Assembly (NCBI GenBank): GCA_002497025.1
Contig: DAMG01000058.1
Span: 18,353-43,328, forward strand
Length of the DNA: 24,976 nucleotides
Direction of reading: 5' to 3'
Source of the DNA: Euryarchaeota archaeon UBA126
GTDB lineage: Archaea > Thermoplasmatota > Poseidoniia > Poseidoniales > Thalassarchaeaceae
Position 1 is the stretch's first letter. The number at the start of each line of letters is the position of its first letter. Under the pieces are notes generated by a model. It searched no databases and had not been told where the DNA came from. It was given only the letters and a program-made list of their open reading frames with translations. The position numbers and the translations under genes were made by a program. Positions 15,416-22,991 of this stretch are shown piece by piece.

Positions 15416-17422
15416 TCACTCAGGAGCATTTGTGCCAGCAGCAGCTTGAATCTCTTCATCTCTGGCTACAATTTGTTCCCAGAGGATCTCTGCTACGTCC
15501 TTAACATCCATTTCAGCGCCAACCGAATCCAACCCATCCTTGACCATGATTGAGCAGAATGGACATCCAACAGCAACGGTATCACAACCTGTTTCGGCTA
15601 TCTCCTTAGCACGAATTTGATTCACTCGCTTATCGGCATCTTCTTCCATCCACATTTGAGCGCCGCCGGCTCCACAACAAAATGAGTCTGTTCCGTGTCT
15701 CTCGACTTCCTTATCGACTCCACCAATAATATCTCTAGGTTCGTCAACTATACCTCCTATTCGACCAAGGTAACAGGGGTCATGGAAAGTGACAGATTCT
15801 TCAGTTGATACATGCGGAAGTTTTCCTTCCTCTTGTAATTTAGCAAGTATTTCAGAGTGGTGGAACACCTCTAATTCGGCACCACCATAGTCTGCATATT
15901 CCTTCCCCAAAGTATGGAAACAATGAGGGCAAGAAGCGACTATCCTCTTTACTCCTAATTCTTGGAAAGTCATCATATTGGTCTCTGCAAGCATTTGGAA
16001 AAGGTATTCATTACCTGCGCGACGAGCAGGATCACCGGAGCATCCTTCTTGCATCCCGAGTATTCCTACATCCAATCCGGCTTCATTTAGCAATCCAATA
16101 GTCGCTCTAGCTACTTTCTGATTCCTCTCGTCAAAACTCGCAGCGCAACCTACGAAGTAGATGTATTCCGCCGGTTCACCAATTTTAATGTCAAGTCCTT
16201 CTGCCCAGTTGCCGCGCTCATGCATACCGAATCCGTATGGGTTTGAAGCCGACTCAAGGTTACCCATTGCGACATTCAATTCCTCTGGATATTCCATTGT
16301 CTCCATCATAGCATTTCGACGCAGGTCTGTGAGTTTAGGAACGTGCTCGATGTATACTGGACAAGCATCAACACAGGCATGGCAGGTAGTGCATGCCCAA
16401 ACTGCTTCTGCACTCATGCGGTCGAGGATACTCTCATCTGGAGTTTCACCCTTCAGTAAAATTGGAGCGTGATCATTTGCATAATCTCGTACATCATGGA
16501 CTATTTGCATTGGATTCAATGCCTTGCCAGATTCATAGGCTGGGCAAACGTCCTGACATCGTGCGCAGGTAGTACAAGCCCAGCCATCAATCAACTGCCT
16601 CCATGAGAATTGTTCGTAACTCGCAACTCCAAACGCCTCAATGTCCAAGTCTTCCAAGGAAACTGCTTGGCCACTATCATTGACTGCTAGCGGCCGCATC
16701 TTGGCCATTGGCTCCGTGTCGTAGAAGAACACGTTAGGGAACGCCATAACCAAGTGCATGTGCTTAGACATCGGAATTAGTACGAAGAAGGTACAAATCG
16801 CCAACATATGAGCCCAATAGGCTGCTATTACCTGTCCTTCTGTGACGCCTTGTTCAGCAAACCAATACCCTAGTGGCTCCCAGGTCGAAGAGGGTGATTC
16901 TCCAGATTCTACGATGAAAGAAGTAGTTGTAATTGTCATGATTAGGAAGAGAATGAAGTTACCTTCCAATTGTGATTTACCCTTTAGTTTCTCAGGAGTG
17001 AATACAACTCTGCGCGTAAGTGCCGCAACACATCCAACTAGACCCATTGTATAACCAAGTTCTACTATTCCATTCCAAGGCCCTACTAGAGCACTAGGTA
17101 ATGCTTCACCTGAGAACCAATTCGCAGTGGCCAAGTCAAACATGTCGGTTGAGAGCATCAAAAAGCCCCAAAACATCAGCACATGCATAATTCCAATGAC
17201 TCTGTCTTCGAGTACTCTTTTCTGGCCCAGCCAGCCGGTGATGACTTCCATGACTCTCTTTCCCCATGAGTCAAAGCGATCATCACTAGAGCCAATCATT
17301 ACCAGCCGAATTGCCAATTGTACTTGGTATAGGAAGAAGCCTATGGATAGCCCCCCTATCGCTAAGAGAATCATCCATCCATCTAGTGGACCATAGGTCT
17401 GAAGAAGTGGGTGCTCCATCAT
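15416..17422 (-). CDS. Membrane-bound Fe-S / CCG-domain oxidoreductase (HdrD/EMO-like)
   Basis: This 668-residue electron carrier has three parts. Residues ~15-235 hold about five membrane spans with candidate heme-b His residues (His80, His205, His221, His223), like a NarI-type cytochrome b. Two [4Fe-4S] clusters follow, C-T-T-C-A-R-C-x-x-x-C-P (Cys283, 286, 289, 293) and C-T-T-C-H-A-C-x-x-x-C-P (Cys344, 347, 350, 354). Two cysteine-rich CCG-type domains come last (Cys426, Cys461, Cys498/501; Cys550, Cys582/583, Cys620/623). This matches the HdrD/DsrK/ETF:menaquinone oxidoreductase superfamily. Passing electrons from electron-transfer flavoprotein to quinone is the likeliest role, but no ETF gene is visible here. 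An AGGTGA motif (17426-17431) sits three bases before ATG 17422 and six before ATG 17419; the second ATG may be the true start. Confidence 0.88.
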   Translation of the reverse strand: MMEHPLLQTYGPLDGWMILLAIGGLSIGFFLYQVQLAIRLVMIGSSDDRFDSWGKRVMEVITGWLGQKRVLEDRVIGIMHVLMFWGFLMLSTDMFDLATANWFSGEALPSALVGPWNGIVELGYTMGLVGCVAALTRRVVFTPEKLKGKSQLEGNFILFLIMTITTTSFIVESGESPSSTWEPLGYWFAEQGVTEGQVIAAYWAHMLAICTFFVLIPMSKHMHLVMAFPNVFFYDTEPMAKMRPLAVNDSGQAVSLEDLDIEAFGVASYEQFSWRQLIDGWACTTCARCQDVCPAYESGKALNPMQIVHDVRDYANDHAPILLKGETPDESILDRMSAEAVWACTTCHACVDACPVYIEHVPKLTDLRRNAMMETMEYPEELNVAMGNLESASNPYGFGMHERGNWAEGLDIKIGEPAEYIYFVGCAASFDERNQKVARATIGLLNEAGLDVGILGMQEGCSGDPARRAGNEYLFQMLAETNMMTFQELGVKRIVASCPHCFHTLGKEYADYGGAELEVFHHSEILAKLQEEGKLPHVSTEESVTFHDPCYLGRIGGIVDEPRDIIGGVDKEVERHGTDSFCCGAGGAQMWMEEDADKRVNQIRAKEIAETGCDTVAVGCPFCSIMVKDGLDSVGAEMDVKDVAEILWEQIVARDEEIQAAAGTNAPE

Positions 17423-17432
17423 GAATCACCTG

Positions 17433-17474
17433 CAGGCCTTAGGCCTGAATGATACTCCCAAGTATGGCCGGGCC
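17433..17474. promoter_or_regulatory. Cluster of three perfect inverted repeats in the divergent promoter region
   Basis: Three palindromes lie nearly head to tail in the 127-base gap between the Fe-S oxidoreductase and mevalonate kinase genes: CAGGCCT-T-AGGCCTG (17433-17447), ATACT-CCCA-AGTAT (17452-17465) and GGCC-G-GGCC (17466-17474). The first lies one base upstream of the oxidoreductase's AGGTGA ribosome-binding site on the minus transcript. It could therefore be a DNA operator or an mRNA stem next to the ribosome site. The rest of the gap holds an ATTAAAA element (17494-17500), which could serve as the mevalonate kinase TATA box with a ~29-base leader. Confidence 0.45.
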
Positions 17475-17549
17475 TTCAATCAACCGCTTGCCGATTAAAA
17501 CACGAGCCATCTCCCCAACCCTCATTTCCTCGATACCTTAGCGAAAGAC

Positions 17550-18518
17550 ATGGTGAGAGCCTTCGCACCAGGAAAGTGTATCCTTTTCGGAGAGCATGCT
17601 GTAGTCTATGGCCATCCCGCTGTTGCTGTTGCCATCGACGCAGGAGTCGAGGTAGAATTGACTGAATCAGACTCATGGACGATTGAAGGTATGCCTTTTC
17701 AAAGTGAGAAACATCCTCACATTTCACATATCTTGAACGATGTTTTCGATTACGGTGGAAGTCCATTGAAAATTGAAATCGAAAGCGGGTTATTTTCAGC
17801 CGCTGGATTGGGATCTTCTGCAGCCCTATCGAATGCTATGGGGGCGGCTGTACTTCGAATCATGGATTCCAATTCAGAATTGGATTCAATAAAATTAGCT
17901 AGAATCGGGCATGCGGCTGAGGCAAAGGCCCAATCTGGTCGAGCAAGTCCTACAGACACAGCAACCAGTGCCTTGGGTGGGTGTGTTGTTGTGGCTGGCG
18001 AGCAAGTCACAGGTACAAAGCACGTATTCGATGCATCGATGGTTACTCCTGAAGGAGAGAGAAAATGGTCCGTCTGCGAGGTAGAATTGCCTACGGATTT
18101 GGATGCATGGTTGGTGCTTGGATTCACAGGTATTGGTTCGCCGACAGGAGAGATGGTTGCAGGAGTTGCAAAATTGCTGGAAGAAGACTCCTCCAAGCAC
18201 CAAGAAATGGATGCTATTGCAATGATAACTCAAGCAGGATTAACCGCTCTAGGTGCTGGAAATCTAGAGGCGGTAGGTATTGCAATGGATGCTTGTCAAG
18301 AAAAATTGCAAAATATCGGTGTTAGTAGTCCTGAACTCGATTCTCTAGTGGAGGCGGTTCGTCCTCACTCTCTCGGAGCGAAATTGACTGGAGCTGGCGG
18401 AGGTGGGTGTATGGTAGCCCTTACACAGCACCCACAAAGGGTTGCTGAAGCCATCGAGGTCGCTGGTGGAACACCATTGATTTCACGGCTTGGTGCCGAT
18501 GGCGTCAGAATATTGTGA
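17550..18518 (+). CDS. mvk: Mevalonate kinase
   Basis: This GHMP kinase phosphorylates mevalonate with ATP, an early committed step toward isoprenoid precursors for archaeal membrane lipids. The 322-residue protein shows the N-terminal F-A-P-G-K-C-I-L-F-G-E-H-A-V-V-Y-G-H (5-22), diagnostic of mevalonate kinases; the ATP loop G-L-G-S-S-A-A-L-S (86-94); a catalytic-type Asp136 in S-P-T-D-T; and the C-terminal K-L-T-G-A-G-G-G-G-C (278-287). Length is normal for archaeal enzymes. It starts at ATG 17550 in a divergent arrangement with the Fe-S oxidoreductase. TBP follows 78 bases after its stop. Other mevalonate pathway genes are not in the window. Confidence 0.95.
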   Translation: MVRAFAPGKCILFGEHAVVYGHPAVAVAIDAGVEVELTESDSWTIEGMPFQSEKHPHISHILNDVFDYGGSPLKIEIESGLFSAAGLGSSAALSNAMGAAVLRIMDSNSELDSIKLARIGHAAEAKAQSGRASPTDTATSALGGCVVVAGEQVTGTKHVFDASMVTPEGERKWSVCEVELPTDLDAWLVLGFTGIGSPTGEMVAGVAKLLEEDSSKHQEMDAIAMITQAGLTALGAGNLEAVGIAMDACQEKLQNIGVSSPELDSLVEAVRPHSLGAKLTGAGGGGCMVALTQHPQRVAEAIEVAGGTPLISRLGADGVRIL

Positions 18519-18532
18519 AAAATCAGGTCACT

Positions 18533-18561
18533 AAGCCTAATGATTCGGCATTACAAGGCTT
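18533..18561 (+). terminator. Possible stem-loop with U-rich tail after mevalonate kinase
   Basis: Fifteen bases after the mevalonate kinase stop, AAGCC-TAATG pairs with CATTA-GGCTT across a six-base loop, with a three-base bulge on the right arm. A TCTTTAT tail follows. This could end or stabilise the upstream transcript. Archaeal termination relies mainly on T-rich tracts, so the assignment is tentative. Confidence 0.3.
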
Positions 18562-18577
18562 CTTTATCACGACGATT

Positions 18578-18589
18578 CTTTATAAGGAG
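18578..18589 (+). promoter_or_regulatory. Overlapping TATA box and Shine-Dalgarno at the TBP gene
   Basis: CTTTATAAG (18578-18586) is the best archaeal TATA box seen in the window. Its centre (~18582) predicts a transcript start near 18608, immediately at ATG 18609. AAGGAG (18584-18589) shares bases with the box and lies seven bases before GTG 18597, a good Shine-Dalgarno distance. A transcript from the gene's own promoter would therefore be leaderless from the ATG. Only read-through from mevalonate kinase would use the Shine-Dalgarno/GTG start. Confidence 0.6.
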
Positions 18590-18596
18590 TTCATAA

Positions 18597-19322
18597 GTGC
18601 GAGCCCCTATGAAGAGCGACGAAGAACGACTAACTGTCGTAAACGTGGTCGCCTCCACCCGAGTGGCGGAGGAACTAGACCTACCAGATATTGCCATCCA
18701 ACTGAACTGCGAGTATGAACCAGAACAATTCCCTGGTGTAGTCTACCGTGTTGTAGAACCAAAACTCGCCATCCTAATGTTCCGCTCCGGCCGAGCGGTT
18801 TGTACAGGTGGAAAGAACAAGGATAACATTCACACTGGAATTGAGAGAATGATTGGTGACCTAAGGGCCGCTGGTATCGAAACATGGGAATTAGATGATG
18901 TAGAAATTGAGGTGCAAAATATGGTTGCAACTTATGCACTACACTACCCAGAGGATTATTACGGAACCGCAAGAATGGATGATAATCACACCAAAGTCAT
19001 CGACGTAGAAGGCGGAATTCGTGCTGCTACAGACGAAGAAGTAGAGGCAGAAGATCCACGAATCCGAGGAATTCGAGAAGGTGAACCACTAGCAACAATG
19101 CCACGCAGATTGAATCTCAATAATTTGACCTTCCACCTGCCTTTCGATAAGGTTGAATACGAACCAGAGCAGTTCCCAGGTCTAATTTACAGACTCGATT
19201 ACCCTCGAGTAGTTTGTCTGATTTTCGGTTCCGGAAAGATGGTAATTACGGGTGCTCGAGACAAGTCAGAGATTCTTGAAGCTGTACAATTCATCCAAGA
19301 TGAGTTAGCAGACTTGTTGTGA
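18597..19322 (+). CDS. tbp: TATA-binding protein (TBP) with a large insertion in repeat 2
   Basis: This general transcription factor bends promoter DNA at the TATA box and recruits TFB and RNA polymerase. Two pseudo-repeats are clear: N-V-V-A-S at 16-20 with E-Y-E-P-E-Q-F-P-G at 39-47, and N-M-V-A-T at 108-112 with E-Y-E-P-E-Q-F-P-G at 187-195. The four DNA-intercalating Phe positions are kept (Phe45, Phe62, Phe193, Phe210). The protein is 241 residues, against about 180-190 for most archaeal TBPs. The excess is a polar, acidic segment (about 116-171) inserted in repeat 2 between the first strand and the helix leading to E-Y-E-P-E-Q. Numbering is from GTG 18597; ATG 18609 gives a 237-residue form. 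Its stop overlaps an in-frame GTG (19319) of the next gene's frame. Confidence 0.95.
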   Translation: MRAPMKSDEERLTVVNVVASTRVAEELDLPDIAIQLNCEYEPEQFPGVVYRVVEPKLAILMFRSGRAVCTGGKNKDNIHTGIERMIGDLRAAGIETWELDDVEIEVQNMVATYALHYPEDYYGTARMDDNHTKVIDVEGGIRAATDEEVEAEDPRIRGIREGEPLATMPRRLNLNNLTFHLPFDKVEYEPEQFPGLIYRLDYPRVVCLIFGSGKMVITGARDKSEILEAVQFIQDELADLL

Positions 19323-19332
19323 AAATAGCCCG

Positions 19333-19359
19333 AAATTTATCGTTCAGATTGTCTGAACG
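19333..19359 (+). promoter_or_regulatory. TATA-like box followed by a perfect 8-3-8 palindrome upstream of the PKD surface protein
   Basis: AAATTTAT (19333-19340) is directly followed by CGTTCAGA-TTG-TCTGAACG (19341-19359), a perfect inverted repeat. A start ~26 bases from the box centre (~19363) leaves a 13-base leader containing GGTGA before ATG 19376. The palindrome thus sits between TATA box and start site, a classic place for an archaeal repressor. A second perfect repeat, TGCAGAC-GTA-GTCTGCA (19379-19395), lies just inside the coding region, with centres 37 bases apart. Confidence 0.5.
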
Positions 19360-19375
19360 TCTTTGGGTGAGATTC

Positions 19376-22300
19376 ATGTGCAGACGTAGTCTGCAAAGTT
19401 TCGTGTCTAGCATTAGATTTAGTGGATTCATCGTTGTCTTGATGTTGATTCTAGTACCTTCAATGGGTTTTATGGAAGAAGTTAAGCAAAATCCGAAACT
19501 GGCTGAAGAATTAGAAGAAAGTGAGGTAAATCGTAATCCTCTAAGTCTTGTTGATGTTCCCGATTGGAGAATTGGAGATCGTTGGTATTACAGTGGCTTT
19601 CTGGATGTTAGAGACTTTGTTGCAGATAGTGGAGTAGCAACTAATGTAGAGACATTGAATGGAAATCTCGATACTCAAGTTACCGATATCTATACTACAA
19701 CTGTTGAGGGTGTTTCCACGCTGGTTTACAAGGTTGAATCAGAAGGTGAATATGAAGCACAAAACGTAGAATTAGCCGGCTACGATGGTGATTTAATCAT
19801 AGAGATAGATACTGTCGAAATAATCCGTGCCTCAGATTTGGCTTCTATTGAACAGGAGGCAACAATAGACATCGATTTTGATTACCAAATTTGGTTTTGG
19901 ACCTACACTATTCATGTGGCAGAATTAGTGGTGACTAACGAATATGACCCTGCTTTGGAGGGATATGATTTCCCAATTAGTGTTGGAGAGTATTGGGAAA
20001 CTAGTTACTCACAAGATACAACCTATAGTGGAAGTAGCGATTATGTAGATATCCCAGCCGATACCAGCACATCAAATACCACATCATGGGAAGTTGTTTC
20101 AAGAGGAAGTTCCGGCGTTACCTACAGCGGATGTGCTCAATCTTACAATATAACAACACGTAACTCTAATGGCGATGATACTGGCTACAAATGGTATTGT
20201 CCTGCGATTAGTAATGATATCAAAAGTTCAACAACAGAAAGTATAGGTTTCATCGCTACCCATGAGTTAAGTTGGTACCAAAAATCTGCAAGAATCAACG
20301 AAATAGATGTTGATGTCGAATTTCAATTATCTCCTCTAGACATGCAAATTGACGCGACTGTAACAGTGACGGATAATGCTGGGAACGCTATATCAAACCA
20401 AAATGTAGAATTCCGTTTTGAGATAGATGGAGATATCAGGACCTTTACAACCGATTCCTATGGACAGTTTATTGTTAATTTCAACACAGGAAATAGTCCT
20501 GATCAATCCGATGGAGGAAGTGAACATGGATCTCACGGAGTGATTACTTGGATTGATGGTAATTTCCCCCAAGTTGGAACTACTACGGTAATTATTGATC
20601 AGAATGTCCACCCTATAGATCTGATAGCAAATGCTGCGGGAGTGACCGTAGAGAGAACTAGGGGGGACAGAACAGTTAGCCTAAATCCAGCAATCGGATT
20701 TAACGCAGTTCCCGGAGATGTACTAACTTTCAGTGTGCCAGTAGTAAACAGAGGTATACTAACTTCTCCAGAAACTGATCTACGAGTAACTGGTCCAGAT
20801 GGAGTCTCATCCACAAGTTATGTTCCTGCATTGGGGAGTTTGGAAGAACAGCGTGTAGAATTAGATTGGGAAGTACCCGCTGGTCAACCGATAGGTAATT
20901 CGTTGTTAGAATTCATAGTCGACGAATCGGAAGCGATAACAAATGATGGAAATCGAAGCAATAATTTAGGTTTATTTAGCCTCTATATTGGAAGATTACC
21001 AGTTGCAGAATTATCGATAAATTCCCCTCTGCAGACGTATGAAACTGCTACTCTTGATGCAATGAATTCAATCGACCCCGATGGTGGAATCGTAGAATGT
21101 GTGTTTGAGATTGAATCAACTTCTGGAAATATGGAAATTATAGAAGATGATGATTGTATTCATGACTTTGTTTGGGAAGATGATGGAGAATATATTGTAC
21201 GCTTGACGATTACAGATGGGGAGAGCGATACAGATACAATTGAGGAGACCTTTACTGTCCTAAATCGCCCACCTGAAATTATTGTGGAGGCTTCAGCATA
21301 TTCTATCCCAGTTCTTTCCTCTGTGACATTCGAAGTGACCCATCGTGAAGATATGGATACGAATAATCCAATCTCTCCTGTCGATATATCTTGGCAGACC
21401 GCTTGTGAAGAAGGTAGTACGGTTAGCGCCAGATGTACAGTAACTCCAACTCAAGAAGGAAATTATACAATCGAGGTAATTGCATTGGATGATGATGGAG
21501 CTACTGTTACCGAAGAATTAACCGTAGAAGTTACGAATATCGCCCCGTCAGAGTTAGAGGCAGAGATTTGGCTTTCAAGTACTAGATTAACTCCAGACTC
21601 CAGAGGAGTTTACACAATTAACGAAGGTGATTTGATTGAGATTAGAGGCTCTGCAATGGACTCACCAAATGATATTGAAGATTTATTCCACCTATGGTCA
21701 CCAGACGCTGAACATCATCCAGAAATAAAGTTGGAAAGTATTGGACAAAATTCGATTATTGAGCATACATACACCACCTCAGGATTACATCTAGCGACAC
21801 TCGAAGTCACTGACGACGATGGTGCCAGTTCTGAAACTTTAGTTGTAGCAATTGAGGTTGTTAATATCGCTCCAAAGATAGACCCTATTAGTACCCCACT
21901 ACCAGCTCCAGAAGATGGAGAAATCACCATCACTGCCAGTGTTTGGGACACAGTAGGTGATATAGAAACTCTAGTCAATTGTTTCGATCTTAATCCAGAA
22001 GAGAATAGCGATGAAATAGGAGATTCAGCCGATGATTGCGATTTCGAGGGAAATCGATTTATTGGTTCATGGCCAGATGCACAACAGGCACCATCGACGA
22101 TAATTTTCCATACCACTGATGATGATGGAGAAACCGCATCTGTAGAGATTCCAATAAGTGTCAACAACGTAAAGCCGGATGCATATGCGATGGTGAGCAA
22201 CCAAAATCCAACAATAGGGGATTTTGTAGTTCTAAGTGCTAACCTGACAACCGACTCAAGTTATGACCTTGGAACTCTGAGATATGTATGGGATTTGGAT

Positions 22301-22906
22301 GTAACAACCGACAGTGACGGAAATGGTAATCCCTCAGATGATGAGGATTACGTAGGACAGTGGTTTGCGTGGGAAACCGATACATCTGGTACAATATCTG
22401 TGAAACTAACCGTGACAGATGAGGAACTCTCTGATTCTATGCTAATTACATTGAATATCGAAGAAGCGCCTTTTAGTTTTGGAGACTTAGTTTCTTCACC
22501 AATCGCGATTATTGTAATTATTCTAATTTTAGCCGGTGGTGGAGGCTTTGCTTATGTGCAGATGCGTAAACCAGACGATTTGGTACAAGCACCTGCAGAG
22601 GTAAAGCGCGGTCGTAAAGTGTCCATGGATGATGCCTTTGACGACCCTGAATTTGATCCCTTCAGTCAGGACAAGTCCAAGAGGCGAGTGCAACAACAAA
22701 AAAGAAGCGATGAGGACGAATTGGTGGGAACAAAAGAGAAGACAGAATCTAAAGTTCCTGAGTCAATTGTATCCGAAGAAGCACCCGTGATTCAGATGAG
22801 TGAACTCGATGAAGAGTACGAACAAGCAAGGTCTTCAGAAGTGGTTAATGATGAGGTATTCAATGACTTATTGGGTGACTCCGAGTCTTCTAACGAAGAA
22901 GAGTAA
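19376..22906 (+). CDS. Giant membrane-anchored surface protein with PKD-like repeats
   Basis: From ATG 19376 the protein is 1176 residues. It has a signal peptide/anchor (hydrophobic at about 17-33) and a large N-terminal beta-rich region with D-W-R-I-G-D-R-W-Y-Y. A CARDB-like segment lies at about 430-535. A tandem series of PKD/Ig-like domains covers about 540-1035, with linkers of the N-x-x-P type (L-N-R-P-P, N-I-A-P, N-I-A-P, N-N-V-K-P) and D-D-D-G-x-x-x-x turns. A single membrane span (about 1042-1060) is followed by a ~113-residue highly charged cytoplasmic tail. It probably belongs to the cell envelope, in adhesion or scaffolding. Start choice: the frame is open from GTG 19319 (overlapping the TBP stop), but ATG 19376 has GGTGA just upstream and gives a normal signal peptide. 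Confidence 0.85.
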   Translation: MCRRSLQSFVSSIRFSGFIVVLMLILVPSMGFMEEVKQNPKLAEELEESEVNRNPLSLVDVPDWRIGDRWYYSGFLDVRDFVADSGVATNVETLNGNLDTQVTDIYTTTVEGVSTLVYKVESEGEYEAQNVELAGYDGDLIIEIDTVEIIRASDLASIEQEATIDIDFDYQIWFWTYTIHVAELVVTNEYDPALEGYDFPISVGEYWETSYSQDTTYSGSSDYVDIPADTSTSNTTSWEVVSRGSSGVTYSGCAQSYNITTRNSNGDDTGYKWYCPAISNDIKSSTTESIGFIATHELSWYQKSARINEIDVDVEFQLSPLDMQIDATVTVTDNAGNAISNQNVEFRFEIDGDIRTFTTDSYGQFIVNFNTGNSPDQSDGGSEHGSHGVITWIDGNFPQVGTTTVIIDQNVHPIDLIANAAGVTVERTRGDRTVSLNPAIGFNAVPGDVLTFSVPVVNRGILTSPETDLRVTGPDGVSSTSYVPALGSLEEQRVELDWEVPAGQPIGNSLLEFIVDESEAITNDGNRSNNLGLFSLYIGRLPVAELSINSPLQTYETATLDAMNSIDPDGGIVECVFEIESTSGNMEIIEDDDCIHDFVWEDDGEYIVRLTITDGESDTDTIEETFTVLNRPPEIIVEASAYSIPVLSSVTFEVTHREDMDTNNPISPVDISWQTACEEGSTVSARCTVTPTQEGNYTIEVIALDDDGATVTEELTVEVTNIAPSELEAEIWLSSTRLTPDSRGVYTINEGDLIEIRGSAMDSPNDIEDLFHLWSPDAEHHPEIKLESIGQNSIIEHTYTTSGLHLATLEVTDDDGASSETLVVAIEVVNIAPKIDPISTPLPAPEDGEITITASVWDTVGDIETLVNCFDLNPEENSDEIGDSADDCDFEGNRFIGSWPDAQQAPSTIIFHTTDDDGETASVEIPISVNNVKPDAYAMVSNQNPTIGDFVVLSANLTTDSSYDLGTLRYVWDLDVTTDSDGNGNPSDDEDYVGQWFAWETDTSGTISVKLTVTDEELSDSMLITLNIEEAPFSFGDLVSSPIAIIVIILILAGGGGFAYVQMRKPDDLVQAPAEVKRGRKVSMDDAFDDPEFDPFSQDKSKRRVQQQKRSDEDELVGTKEKTESKVPESIVSEEAPVIQMSELDEEYEQARSSEVVNDEVFNDLLGDSESSNEEE

Positions 22907-22991
22907 CCGCTATCGTCAAGACTCTCAATAACCGTTCTTTGTTGCTCGATTTTAGCGAAGCACTCATTGAGGAAGAGGAACTCCAATAGCC

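Noticed and set aside
17750..18196. 148-residue minus-strand frame inside mevalonate kinase
   Set aside because: It is antisense to a well-supported GHMP kinase, is rich in Ser/Pro/Ala as expected from a reversed frame, and has no translation signal.
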